Assembly (NCBI GenBank): GCA_025352695.1
Contig: JANXSK010000024.1
Location: 1-52,124 of the forward strand
From: Ferruginibacter sp.
GTDB taxonomy: Bacteria > Bacteroidota > Bacteroidia > Chitinophagales > Chitinophagaceae
DNA length: 52,124 nucleotides
Reading direction: 5' to 3'
Each line of letters begins with the position of its first letter. Position 1 is the first letter of the stretch. Shown one piece after another: positions 8,810 to 17,629 of the stretch. Made by a program: the position numbers and the translations under genes. The notes beneath the pieces were generated by a model that worked only from the letters and a program-made list of their open reading frames with translations, searched no databases and was not told the DNA's origin.

Positions 8810-9895
8810 TTAGCCAGTATCCAGCCAAAGATCAATGGGTTTTTTAACTACGGGAGTAAATGGCAACATTATTTTTTTACCTTCTCTTGCCGAAGCATAG
8901 GCTGCATATAAAATTTCCAATACTGCACGGCCATCCTCACCCGTTACCAAAGGTTGTTTATCTTGTTGTACACATTCAATAAAATGTTTTAATTCGTGAG
9001 GGTAACCCTGGTTAAATACCTCTTCAAATACCGTAAAGCTCCAGCCAATAGTTGTATCTGCTTTTTCCATCGCATAGCCATAACCAGTTTTGCTATATGA
9101 TATGGCAGCATTACCCATAAACAGGTCGGCATATACAACACCACTTGTACCATGTACTTCACTTTTATCATCCATGCCACCATATTTAGCCCAACTGTTT
9201 TCAGCAACGGCAGTTACGCCATTTTCAAACTCTAGTATCACTACTGAATTGTCTTCGCCTTTTGTACGCCCACCATGCAATACTGTTGACAGCGACGCAT
9301 ACACGCTTTTAACCTTACCATTGTTCAGCATCCACCTAAACCAGGCAATGGCGTGGCAACCCATATCCATCAAAACTCCGCCACCAGAAAGGTTCACATC
9401 ATAAAACCAATCTGTATGCGGGCCAGAATGTTTTTCAGATTGTTTGAGCATATAAATATTTCCAATTGCACCTTCTTTCACCATTTGTCTAACACGTTCA
9501 TATTTTGGGGCAAAGCAAAGTTCTTCTGCATACATCAATTTTACACCCGCTTTTTTGCAGGCATCAATCATGGCATCCGCCTCTTCAATAGTGATGGCCA
9601 ATGGTTTTTCAATGATGATATGTTTACCGGCAGCCGCGGCTTTCAATGTTGTTGCAGCATGGAGATAGTTGGGCAAACAAATATCAACTACTTCACAACC
9701 TGAAAGTTCTATGATCTCATCAATGTCATCAAACCATTGTGGAATATTATGTTTTTCTGCAAAGGCTTTTGCCTTATCTCTATTGCGGGCATACACTGCT
9801 ACCACTTCTGCTTCAGGTACAAAGCGGTGATAACTCTCCATATGAATGTCTGTGATAAAACCTGCTCCCAAAATGGCTACTTTTGTTTTTAGCAT
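8810..9895 (-). CDS. Gfo/Idh/MocA-family NAD(P)-dependent oxidoreductase
   Basis: A 361-residue sugar dehydrogenase-type oxidoreductase. The N-terminal Rossmann motif is VAILGAGFI (residues 7-15), and the conserved EKPLA block carries the catalytic-type Lys97. The later GGGVLMDMGCHAI segment holds the usual Asp and His pair. It is transcribed divergently from the fucose cluster, and the 171-base gap between them contains an inverted repeat that could hold both promoters. Members act on many sugars, sugar acids and inositols, so the substrate is open; position suggests a sugar related to L-fucose (inference). Confidence 0.9.
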   Translation of the reverse strand: MLKTKVAILGAGFITDIHMESYHRFVPEAEVVAVYARNRDKAKAFAEKHNIPQWFDDIDEIIELSGCEVVDICLPNYLHAATTLKAAAAGKHIIIEKPLAITIEEADAMIDACKKAGVKLMYAEELCFAPKYERVRQMVKEGAIGNIYMLKQSEKHSGPHTDWFYDVNLSGGGVLMDMGCHAIAWFRWMLNNGKVKSVYASLSTVLHGGRTKGEDNSVVILEFENGVTAVAENSWAKYGGMDDKSEVHGTSGVVYADLFMGNAAISYSKTGYGYAMEKADTTIGWSFTVFEEVFNQGYPHELKHFIECVQQDKQPLVTGEDGRAVLEILYAAYASAREGKKIMLPFTPVVKKPIDLWLDTG

Positions 9896-9945
9896 TGTAT
9901 ATTGTTAATTTGAGTGAAAGATATATTTTTTAATTTTAGCTTACC

Positions 9946-10019
9946 TATAATTAAAGATATTTAGAAACCTGCGCATATAGTAGTGTTATTAATTCTGCAA
10001 CTCCTTATCTTTAACTATA
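9946..10019. promoter_or_regulatory. Divergent promoter region with inverted repeat
   Basis: TATAATTAAAGATA at 9946-9959 and TATCTTTAACTATA at 10006-10019 are inverted copies matching at 13 of 14 positions. Each contains TATCTTTA when read toward its own gene, one base off the Bacteroidota -7 box TAnnTTTG. The simplest reading is two back-to-back promoters, one for the oxidoreductase (minus) and one for the transporter (plus). Neither has a clear TTG at the -33 position. A dimeric regulator binding the repeat is the alternative. Confidence 0.4.
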
Positions 10020-10066
10020 TTTTTAATTAAGTGACCGATCGCTTATACACTTGCCAATAAACATTA

Positions 10067-11326
10067 ATGAAACAAACAAATAATTACCTGCTCCCCTTTA
10101 TACTGGTGACCAGTTTATTTTTTTTCTGGGGATTCTTACACAATCTTGACCCCATATTGATACCACACCTTAGAAGAGCCTTTAGTTTAACTACGCTGCA
10201 GGCTTCTCTAGTTGATTCAGCAGTATTTATTGCCTATTTTGTAATGGCTATTCCAGCAGGGATCATCATGAAAAAATATGGGTATAAAACAGGTATTTTA
10301 ATAGGGTTGGCTTTTTTTGCTATTGGCTGTTTTCTGTTTGTGCCTGCCGCCAATACGATGCAATACGCTTTTTTTCTGGCAGCATTGTTCGTGGTTTCCT
10401 GCGGGTTAACTATTCTTGAAACGGCAGCAAATCCTTACGCAACTATACTTGGAGCTCCGGAAACATCCACACAGCGGTTAAATTTAGCGCAGTCATTTAA
10501 TGGACTTGCTGCTTTTTTAGCACCTATCACCGGGGGCATTTTTATTCTTTCAGAACACCCTGCAGATGAAGCTACAGTGGCAGCTATGACTGAACAGGCT
10601 CGTACAGCTTATTTGCTTTCAGAAACAGCCACCGTTAAAATGCCCTACATCATACTGGGCTGTGTAATTCTTTTAATGGCAGCAATTTTCTACTTCTTTA
10701 AATTACCGGATAAAAAGGATGAAGACGAAATAGGGAAAAAAGGAATTTTTCATGCATTAAAATATAAGCACCTGAGTTGGGCTGTTGCAGCACAATTTTT
10801 TTATGTGGGGGCACAAGTATGTGTACTTAGTTTTTTAATTCTTTTTGCTACAAGAGCTGCCGGCGTAACTGAAAAAGAGGCTTCCTGGTATTCAGGTGTA
10901 GCAGGGTTGGCTTTTATGCTAGGCCGTTTTTTGGGAACGTTTTTAATGAAATACATAGATCCGCCAAAGTTACTTTCCATCTATTCAGTACTGTGTATTC
11001 TATTATCACTGATAACTATTTTTGGCTCGGGTATCATCACATTATATGCCGTAATCGGAATATCTTTTTTTATGTCCATCATGTTTCCAACTATTTTTGC
11101 ACTGGGAATAAAAGATCTTGGATCAGATACTAAATCAGGATCAAGTCTAATCATTATGTCGATTGTAGGCGGTGCAGTATTACCACCTATATTAGGAATA
11201 ATAGCTGATAAAACACATAATATTCAATACGGTTATGTTGTACCGCTGGTTTGTTTTATTGTTGTGATGTATTTTGGATTAAAAGGATATAAACATAATG
11301 AAAAGGCTGTTGAAGTTTTAAAATAA
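10067..11326 (+). CDS. fucP: L-fucose:proton symporter (FucP family, MFS)
   Basis: An inner-membrane sugar importer of 419 residues with about 12 hydrophobic segments. The FucP signature region is plain: FFFWGFLHNLDPILIPHLRR near the N-terminus, ETAANPYATILGAPETSTQRLNLAQSFNGLAAFLAP in the middle, and the DKTHNIQYGYVVPL region near the C-terminus. Family members import L-fucose or related hexoses with protons. As the first gene of a cluster of fucose-oxidising enzymes it is most likely the L-fucose transporter; glucose or galactose transport is possible, because some FucP relatives (GluP type) carry those sugars. It is followed after 14 bases by the mutarotase gene. Confidence 0.9.
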   Translation: MKQTNNYLLPFILVTSLFFFWGFLHNLDPILIPHLRRAFSLTTLQASLVDSAVFIAYFVMAIPAGIIMKKYGYKTGILIGLAFFAIGCFLFVPAANTMQYAFFLAALFVVSCGLTILETAANPYATILGAPETSTQRLNLAQSFNGLAAFLAPITGGIFILSEHPADEATVAAMTEQARTAYLLSETATVKMPYIILGCVILLMAAIFYFFKLPDKKDEDEIGKKGIFHALKYKHLSWAVAAQFFYVGAQVCVLSFLILFATRAAGVTEKEASWYSGVAGLAFMLGRFLGTFLMKYIDPPKLLSIYSVLCILLSLITIFGSGIITLYAVIGISFFMSIMFPTIFALGIKDLGSDTKSGSSLIIMSIVGGAVLPPILGIIADKTHNIQYGYVVPLVCFIVVMYFGLKGYKHNEKAVEVLK

Positions 11327-11340
11327 TTTAAAATAAATAT

Positions 11341-11673
11341 ATGCGACGATATTGCCTTGCGCTTGATTTAGTTGATGATGAAAAAATGATAGGTGAATAT
11401 GAAGGGTATCACCAGCATTTGAGACCAGAGATAAAGAAAAGTATTTTAGATTCTGGTGTGTTGGTAATGGATATTTACCGGGTGGGTAACCGCCTCTTTA
11501 TGATTATGGAAGTGAAGGATGATTTTAGTTTTGAAGAAAAAACTATGGCAGATGCTGCCAATGAAAAAGTACAGGAATGGGAACAATTAATGTGGAAATA
11601 TCAGCAGCCTTTACCAGTGGCAAAGCCCGGTGAAAAATGGATATTGATGAAACAGATTGCTTCATTAGATTAA
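11341..11673 (+). CDS. L-rhamnose/L-fucose mutarotase (RhaM family)
   Basis: A 110-residue protein of the RhaM/DUF718 family, which interconverts the alpha and beta anomers of 6-deoxyhexoses. Visible family marks are the start MRRYCLALDLVDD, the YEGYHQHLRPEI block with its active-site-type Tyr and His residues, and VGNRLFMIMEV. It follows the FucP-type gene by 14 bases, so an L-fucose mutarotase role is favoured here; the fold alone does not separate fucose from rhamnose. Confidence 0.88.
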   Translation: MRRYCLALDLVDDEKMIGEYEGYHQHLRPEIKKSILDSGVLVMDIYRVGNRLFMIMEVKDDFSFEEKTMADAANEKVQEWEQLMWKYQQPLPVAKPGEKWILMKQIASLD

Positions 11674-11735
11674 GCATACCTGTTTCTATTTAACCTTACA
11701 AAAATAATTCGTACTTATTTAGAAAAATAAAAATT

Positions 11736-12503
11736 ATGTTTAGTCTGAAAAATAAAAGTGCTATCATAACAGGCGCTGCAAGTGGTATTGGTAAAGCAAT
11801 TGCCATTATTTTTGCAAAGCAGGGAGCTGCTGTTCATTTACTTGATATGAATGAACAGGGTTTGCAGGAGACCGTTCAGGAAATACTGGAGCAAGATGGC
11901 ACAGCCAAGGCTTATGTAGCGGATGTAACCAACCAGCAAGCCATTAAATTATTGTTTGAAAAAATCGGACAAATAGATATCCTTGTAAACTGTGCTGGCA
12001 TCTCTAATATCGGTAAAGCTGATAACACTTCCGAAGAAGACTTTGATAAAGTATTTAAAGTAAATGTAAAAGGTATTTACAACTGCCTGCATGAAGTAAT
12101 TCCAATAATGCAGCAACAAAAAAGTGGTGTAATTCTTAACCTTGCATCGGTAGCAAGTAGTGTGGGCTTAACGGATCGATTTGCTTATAGCATGAGTAAA
12201 GGTGCGGTAGTAGGTATGACATTGTCTGTTGCCAAAGATTTTATCAATGATGGAATTCGTTGCAATTGTATCTCTCCGGGCAGGGTACATACACCTTTTG
12301 TAGATAATTTTCTGGCCAAAACTTACCCCGGTAAAGAGCAGGAAATGTTTGAGAAATTATCAAAAACACAACCCATTGGCCGCATGGCAAAACCAGTAGA
12401 AATAGCACACCTTGTTTTATATTTATGTTCAGACGAAGCTGGATTTGTTACCGGTTGCGATTACCCAATTGATGGTGGGTTTATTAAATTGAATACACCT
12501 TAG
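11736..12503 (+). CDS. SDR dehydrogenase, probably 2-keto-3-deoxy-L-fuconate dehydrogenase
   Basis: Classical short-chain dehydrogenase of 255 residues with the cofactor motif TGAASGIG (residues 12-19), NCAG near 85, a catalytic Ser near 138 and the YSMSK pair (Tyr151, Lys155). The Asp in LLDMNE after the second strand suggests NAD rather than NADP. In L-fucose oxidation an SDR turns 2-keto-3-deoxy-L-fuconate into the 2,4-diketo compound, the substrate of the FAH-family enzyme encoded next. That position is the main evidence for the specific role, and it is an inference. Confidence 0.75.
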   Translation: MFSLKNKSAIITGAASGIGKAIAIIFAKQGAAVHLLDMNEQGLQETVQEILEQDGTAKAYVADVTNQQAIKLLFEKIGQIDILVNCAGISNIGKADNTSEEDFDKVFKVNVKGIYNCLHEVIPIMQQQKSGVILNLASVASSVGLTDRFAYSMSKGAVVGMTLSVAKDFINDGIRCNCISPGRVHTPFVDNFLAKTYPGKEQEMFEKLSKTQPIGRMAKPVEIAHLVLYLCSDEAGFVTGCDYPIDGGFIKLNTP

Positions 12504-12623
12504 TTGGCTGTGACAAAAAATGAAAAGTAGCGAGTGTTCAATTTAATTAAAAATTACTAATTTATCATAGATATTTGCAATAGGTATTTTATACTTTAAT
12601 CTTTCAAAATTAAAAAATAGAAA

Positions 12624-13481
12624 ATGAAACTAATTCGGTTTGGTTCGTTGAACAAAGAAAAGCCTGGTGTTTGTGTTGATGGAGTTAATTACGATGTGTC
12701 GGCTTTTGTGAAAGAGTATGATGAAGTTTTTTTTACTGAAGATGGACTAGCACGTTTGGCGGTAATTGTAAAAGAACATACAGCAACACTGCCCAAAGTT
12801 GCTGATGGAGTAAGATTGGGTTCGCCTGTTGCAAGGCCATCAAAGATTATTTGTATCGGATTAAATTATGCCGATCATGCAAAAGAAACGAATGCAACAC
12901 CGCCTGCAGAACCTGTTATTTTTATGAAAGCAACTACTGCCATCGTTGGTCCTTTTGATGAAGTGGTTATCCCTAAAAATTCGGTAAAAACTGATTGGGA
13001 AGTAGAACTGGCAGTGGTTATAGGAAAGAAAGCAAGTTATGTGACAGAAGCCAATGCAATGGAGTATGTTGCCGGTTATTGCCTGCACAATGATATTAGC
13101 GAAAGAGAATTTCAATTGGAAAAGGGCGGCACCTGGGATAAAGGAAAAGGCTGCGATACGTTTGCACCCTTAGGCCCGTGGATGGTTACTAAGGACGAAA
13201 TTGCCGATGTACACCAATTAAAACTTTGGTTAAAAGTAAATGGACAAACTATGCAAAATGGAACCACTTCTAACCTGATTTTTAGTATCCCATTTTTGAT
13301 AGCTTATGTAAGCCAGTTTATGACTTTGTTACCGGGTGATGTTATTTCAACTGGTACTCCAGCTGGCGTAGGCCTCGGGTTTAATCCCCCCGTTTATTTA
13401 AAAGCAGGTGATATAATGGAACTGGGTATTGATGGTTTGGGAAGTAGTAAACAAACTTGTATTGCATATGCAGCGAATTGA
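12624..13481 (+). CDS. FAH-family hydrolase, probably 2,4-diketo-3-deoxy-L-fuconate hydrolase
   Basis: A 285-residue fumarylacetoacetase-family enzyme that cleaves a C-C bond next to a diketone. The core begins at ICIGLNYADHAKE; metal ligands lie in the DWEVELAVVIG block, and the LHNDISEREFQ, GPWMVTKDEI and STGTPAGVGLG blocks complete the active site. In the oxidative L-fucose route this family releases pyruvate and L-lactate from the diketo acid. Its reading frame overlaps the next gene by 14 bases, which implies translational coupling. Confidence 0.85.
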   Translation: MKLIRFGSLNKEKPGVCVDGVNYDVSAFVKEYDEVFFTEDGLARLAVIVKEHTATLPKVADGVRLGSPVARPSKIICIGLNYADHAKETNATPPAEPVIFMKATTAIVGPFDEVVIPKNSVKTDWEVELAVVIGKKASYVTEANAMEYVAGYCLHNDISEREFQLEKGGTWDKGKGCDTFAPLGPWMVTKDEIADVHQLKLWLKVNGQTMQNGTTSNLIFSIPFLIAYVSQFMTLLPGDVISTGTPAGVGLGFNPPVYLKAGDIMELGIDGLGSSKQTCIAYAAN

Positions 13482-14298
13482 TGCACACCAGCATTTCTGG
13501 CAATTTGATCCAGTTCGTGATAGCTGGATAAATGAAGAGATGGAGGTAGTTAAACAGGATTTTTTACCGGCCAATCTTAAACCATTGTTGCAACAAAATA
13601 ATATCGATGGTTGCGTGGTGGTTCAAAGCGATCAGTCAGAAAAAGAAAATACTTTTCACCTGAACAATGCAGCAAATGCTGATTTTATAAAAGGAATTGT
13701 AGGCTGGATTGATTTGCAGGCTGAAAATGTGGAAGAGCGGTTGGCATATTATAGTTCTTTTAAAATAATGAAAGGATTCAGGCATGTGTTGCAGGGAGAA
13801 ACTGACAGGGGGCTGATGCTGAAACCTGCATTTATGAATGGTATCAGCAAATTGCAGCAATTTGAATTTACTTATGACATCCTTATTTTCCCCGACCAGC
13901 TACAATATTTACCAGCTTTGGTGGAGGCATTCCCCAATCAAAAATTTGTGATTGATCATATTGCCAAACCTAATATCAAAGAACAAAAAATAGCTGATTG
14001 GAAAAAAAATATACAGGCATTGAGGGAGTATAAAAATTTGTACTGTAAAATATCGGGTATGGTTACAGAAGCTGATTGGAAAGGTTGGGAACAAAAAGAT
14101 TTTACGCCTTACTTGGACACCGTAGTAGAAACTTTTGGAAGTGATAGAATTATCTTTGGTTCTGACTGGCCGGTTTGCCTGGTAGCCGCATCTTACCAGC
14201 AAATGCTTATTATTGTTACAGACTATTTTTCTTCTTTTACTGAAAATGAGCAGGCAAATTTTTTTGGATTGAATGCTGTTCAATTTTATAATCTATAA
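13468..14298 (+). CDS. Amidohydrolase-family lactonase, probably L-fucono-1,5-lactonase
   Basis: Opens the lactone made by L-fucose dehydrogenase to give L-fuconate. The protein (276 residues) is a COG3618-type metal-dependent hydrolase: it starts MQRIDAHQHFW with the HxH metal motif at His7 and His9, has FVIDHIAKPN with a metal-binding His, and FGSDWPV with the conserved Asp. The frame is open upstream to 13429, but the ATG at 13468 sits at the normal family start and overlaps the previous gene by 14 bases. The next gene is 11 bases downstream. Confidence 0.88.
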   Translation: MQRIDAHQHFWQFDPVRDSWINEEMEVVKQDFLPANLKPLLQQNNIDGCVVVQSDQSEKENTFHLNNAANADFIKGIVGWIDLQAENVEERLAYYSSFKIMKGFRHVLQGETDRGLMLKPAFMNGISKLQQFEFTYDILIFPDQLQYLPALVEAFPNQKFVIDHIAKPNIKEQKIADWKKNIQALREYKNLYCKISGMVTEADWKGWEQKDFTPYLDTVVETFGSDRIIFGSDWPVCLVAASYQQMLIIVTDYFSSFTENEQANFFGLNAVQFYNL

Positions 14299-14309
14299 AT
14301 ATTATCAAA

Positions 14310-15098
14310 ATGGATCTTGGTTTAAAAGATAAAGTGATTGTAGTAAGTGGCGGTGCCAAAGGCATTGGAGAAGGTATTGTAAAAGTATTGGCTGCAGAAG
14401 GCGCCATCCCGGTAATAATCGGAAGAAGTGAAGTTGATAATATAAAAACGGTTAAAGACGTAGAAGCTGCCGGTGGCAGGGCTTTTCAGATAGTAGCCGA
14501 ATTAACTGAACCTGAAGCAAGCGAGGCTGCTATTAAGTTGGTAATAGAAAAATTCGGTCGTATTGATGGATTGGTAAACAATGCGGGTGTTAATGATGGT
14601 GTAGGGCTGGAAAATGGTAACTATCATGATTTTATGGCATCACTGCACAAGAATCTGGTGCATTATTATTTGCTTGCGCAACATGCATTGCCCGAACTAA
14701 AAAAGTCGAAGGGCGCTATAGTAAATATCACTTCAAAAACTGCAGATACCGGACAGGGCAATACTTCTGCTTACGCCGCCTCCAATGGTGGCCGCAATGC
14801 GTTAACCAGAGAATGGGCGATTGAGTTATTGAAATATGGGATCCGTGTAAATGCAGTGGTAGTGGCCGAATGTTTTACACCGCTGTATGAAAAATGGATT
14901 CAAACTTTGCCTGATCCCGCCGAAAAATTAAAAGATATCGAATCAAAAATACCATTGGGAAACCGAATGACAACGGCAGAGGAAATTGCCAATGCTGTGG
15001 TATTTTTATTATCTCCCCGATCAAGTCATACTACCGGGCAACTGGTATATGTAGATGGAGGATATGTACATTTAGACAGGGCTTTGGCGAATGCTTGA
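14310..15098 (+). CDS. SDR dehydrogenase, probably L-fucose dehydrogenase
   Basis: A 262-residue SDR likely to oxidise L-fucose to its lactone, the entry step of the cluster. It has the cofactor motif GGAKGIG (residues 14-20), NNAG, and NITSK with the catalytic Ser. The YxxxK position reads YAASN (TAC GCC GCC TCC AAT at about 14773), so the usual catalytic Lys is Asn. Downstream GGRNALTREWAIEL resembles the ALTREWA stretch of L-fucose dehydrogenases. The substitution could be a trait of this subfamily or a change that alters activity. Last gene of the tight fucose run. Confidence 0.75.
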   Translation: MDLGLKDKVIVVSGGAKGIGEGIVKVLAAEGAIPVIIGRSEVDNIKTVKDVEAAGGRAFQIVAELTEPEASEAAIKLVIEKFGRIDGLVNNAGVNDGVGLENGNYHDFMASLHKNLVHYYLLAQHALPELKKSKGAIVNITSKTADTGQGNTSAYAASNGGRNALTREWAIELLKYGIRVNAVVVAECFTPLYEKWIQTLPDPAEKLKDIESKIPLGNRMTTAEEIANAVVFLLSPRSSHTTGQLVYVDGGYVHLDRALANA

Positions 15099-15141
15099 GT
15101 TGATAGTTAATAGTTAATTGTTGATAGTTAGTAGTTGATAG
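15099..15141. repeat. Short tandem-like repeat (TTGATAGTTAATAGT type)
   Basis: Directly after the SDR stop there are about 43 bases made of variants of TTGATAGTT and AATAGTT (for example 15100-15108 and 15121-15129). The units are imperfect and have no spacers, so it is a simple low-complexity repeat and not a CRISPR. No function is evident. Confidence 0.6.
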
Positions 15142-15243
15142 GGAATGGTTGGCAAGGGATAGTAAGCGTTCATATTCCATTTATAAAAGGATATTATCAT
15201 GTCGGATCTTATCAAATCAAAAAAATATAAAATAATAATTACA

Positions 15244-15924
15244 ATGAAAAACCTGGCTAATTTTTTTTTCTTACTATCAATGGTAGTATGCTCTTTTACA
15301 ACACCACCCAAAAAACTTAGGGTAGTTTTCTTTGGCGATTCCATTACACAGGCGGGTGTGCAGCCAACTGGCTATATTACAAAACTGGATAGCATTGTTA
15401 AGCAAGCTCATTTGCCAAATTCGGTTGAATTGATTGGTGCCGGTATTGGTGGTAACAAAGTATATGATTTATATTTAAGAATGGAAGCGGATGTGCTGGA
15501 AAAAAATCCTGATGTGGTGCTGATTTATGTGGGCATTAATGATGTGTGGCACAAAGCCAGTTCAGGCACGGGAACAGACCCGGATAAATTCGATAAATTT
15601 TACAGGGCTATTATTAAAAGATTACAGGATAAAAATATCAAAGTAATTCTTTGCACACCGTCTGTTATTGGGGAACGCAATGACAATTCCAATCAGCAGG
15701 ATGGCGATCTTAATCAATACAGTAATATCATCAGGTCAATTGCAAAAGATATGTCATTACCGGTTTGTGATTTACACAATGCTTTTTCAGACTATTTAAA
15801 AGTAAATAATCCAAGCAATGAAGAGAAAGGAATTTTAACTGTTGATAGGGTTCACCTGAATGAAAAAGGAAATTTATTTGTAGCCAATCAAATGTGGAAG
15901 GTATTGCAAAATGCAGTGAAATAA
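15244..15924 (+). CDS. Secreted SGNH/GDSL-type hydrolase
   Basis: A 226-residue esterase-type protein. An N-terminal signal peptide runs MKNLANFFFLLSMVVCSFTT. Block I is FFGDSIT with the nucleophile Ser33, the GAGIGGNKV block supplies the oxyanion Gly, GIND supplies the Asn, and the C-terminal DRVHLNEKG holds the Asp and His of the triad. The frame is open back to an ATG at 15199, but the start at 15244 gives a normal signal peptide. Such enzymes remove acetyl or other ester groups from glycans. Its place between sugar-acid clusters suggests deacylation of plant or algal polysaccharide in the periplasm or outside the cell (inference). Confidence 0.85.
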   Translation: MKNLANFFFLLSMVVCSFTTPPKKLRVVFFGDSITQAGVQPTGYITKLDSIVKQAHLPNSVELIGAGIGGNKVYDLYLRMEADVLEKNPDVVLIYVGINDVWHKASSGTGTDPDKFDKFYRAIIKRLQDKNIKVILCTPSVIGERNDNSNQQDGDLNQYSNIIRSIAKDMSLPVCDLHNAFSDYLKVNNPSNEEKGILTVDRVHLNEKGNLFVANQMWKVLQNAVK

Positions 15925-15974
15925 AGTTCTTCAACAACAGTAATTTAAGTCAAATTAATTCATCAAGATTTTAA

Positions 15975-17522
15975 ATGCCGATGTTACTTTCTAAAGTCAA
16001 TCTTAAAAAAATAGATTCCAATGTAGGTACGCTTCCGGATGAAACCATTTTCGCTTTACCCGAAAAAGTAGTACAATTTGGTACCGGTGTGTTGCTGCGT
16101 GGACTACCGGATTATTTTATTGATAAGGCTAACAAAGCTGGAATATTTAGCGGTAGAATTGTTGTTGTAAAATCAACCGATAGTGGCGATGCAACTGCAT
16201 TTGATCAACAGGATGGTTTGTATACCTTGTGTATGCGGGGAGTAGTTGATGGCGAGCCTGTTGAAGAAAATGTGATATCTTCTTCCATCAGCAGGGTATT
16301 ATCAGCCAATAAAGAATGGAATACAATTTTGCAATGTGCCCACAATCCCGATCTGTCAGTTATCATTTCCAATACTACCGAAGTGGGCATTACATTGGTT
16401 AAGGAGGGTATCAATAGTAATCCACCGGTTTCTTATCCGGGTAAATTACTGGCATTTTTACACGAACGCTTTACTGCTTTTAAAGGAAGTGTTGAAGCTG
16501 GTTTGGTGATTGTTCCTACAGAATTAATTTCCGATAATGGTACTAAATTAAAGTCAATCCTGTTGGAACTGTCAGATTTAAATGGACTGAATATAAATTT
16601 TAAAGTATGGCTAAATGATCACAATCGTTTTTGTAATTCTTTGGTTGATAGAATTGTTCCTGGCAAACCCGATGCAGCCACCAAAGCATTGTTGGAAACA
16701 CAATTAGGTTACGAGGATGAACTGCTCACTATGAGCGAAGTGTATAGTTTGTGGGCTATTCAGGGAGATGAATATATTAAATCCGTATTGTCTTTTGCGG
16801 AAGCAGATAAAGGTGTTATCATCACCAATGATATTACTATTTTTAAAGAACTAAAATTACGGTTACTTAACGGTACGCATACACTAAGTTGTGGGGTTGC
16901 TTTTTTAGCCGGCTTTGCAACGGTGAAGGATGCGATGGATGATAGCTTTCTTGCAAATTTTGTAAAAGAATTAATGACCATTGAAATAGCGAAGGCTATT
17001 CCTTATCCGGTTCCTGAAAAGGAGGCAACAGCATTTGCCTTAAACGTAATTGATCGTTTTAGTAATCCAAGTATCGCACATCAATGGATAAGCATTACAC
17101 TCAATTATACCTCTAAACTAAAAATGAGAGTGGTGCCGGTTTTACAACAGTATTATAAAGTTTACAATACAGTTCCTGAAAAAGTTGCCATTGGTTTTGC
17201 AGCGTGGCTTTTATTTATGAAAGCGACCAAAAAAGACGGCAATGTTTACCAGGGTGAATTAAATGGACAAGCTTATCCTATCAAAGATGAAATGGCAGGT
17301 TATTTCTTTGACCTTTGGCAAAATTTATCTCCTGAAGCCGTTGTTAAAGCAGCATTAAGTAATTCATCTTTATGGGATACAGATTTGACATTGATTCCGG
17401 GTTTTGCAAAAGTAGTTACAGAAAAGCTGCAAAAAATAATTGAACTTGGCATGATAGCCGTGATTCATTCTTCGGGTTGGGTAACACCGCAGGACTGGCT
17501 TACCAGGATAAATGATGCGTAA
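15975..17522 (+). CDS. uxaB: Tagaturonate reductase (altronate oxidoreductase)
   Basis: NADH-dependent reduction of D-tagaturonate to D-altronate, the second step of galacturonate breakdown. The 515-residue protein belongs to the mannitol dehydrogenase family: the FGTGVLLRGLPDYFIDKAN block near residues 35-55 is a clear UxaB feature, VVVKST follows, and the LNDHNRFCNSLVDRIVPG and LRLLNGTHTLSCG segments carry conserved Asn, Lys-region and His residues. A fructuronate reductase (UxuB) is the main alternative, but the RGLPDYF block and the neighbouring uxaA and uxaC favour tagaturonate. The ATG at 15975 has a second ATG two codons on, so the exact start is uncertain by two residues. Confidence 0.93.
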   Translation: MPMLLSKVNLKKIDSNVGTLPDETIFALPEKVVQFGTGVLLRGLPDYFIDKANKAGIFSGRIVVVKSTDSGDATAFDQQDGLYTLCMRGVVDGEPVEENVISSSISRVLSANKEWNTILQCAHNPDLSVIISNTTEVGITLVKEGINSNPPVSYPGKLLAFLHERFTAFKGSVEAGLVIVPTELISDNGTKLKSILLELSDLNGLNINFKVWLNDHNRFCNSLVDRIVPGKPDAATKALLETQLGYEDELLTMSEVYSLWAIQGDEYIKSVLSFAEADKGVIITNDITIFKELKLRLLNGTHTLSCGVAFLAGFATVKDAMDDSFLANFVKELMTIEIAKAIPYPVPEKEATAFALNVIDRFSNPSIAHQWISITLNYTSKLKMRVVPVLQQYYKVYNTVPEKVAIGFAAWLLFMKATKKDGNVYQGELNGQAYPIKDEMAGYFFDLWQNLSPEAVVKAALSNSSLWDTDLTLIPGFAKVVTEKLQKIIELGMIAVIHSSGWVTPQDWLTRINDA

Positions 17523-17629
17523 ATACATAGTAGAAGATTGGCTTTGTTGCTGAAATTGCTGCATTATTGTTAATCAAATAAACTAAAATGGTTCTTTCCT
17601 CCTTTAGGAGTAGGTGTAAAATAAAATAT

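Noticed and set aside
15099-15141. Repeat block as a CRISPR array
   Set aside because: Units are under 15 bases, imperfect and have no spacers; no cas genes are in the window.
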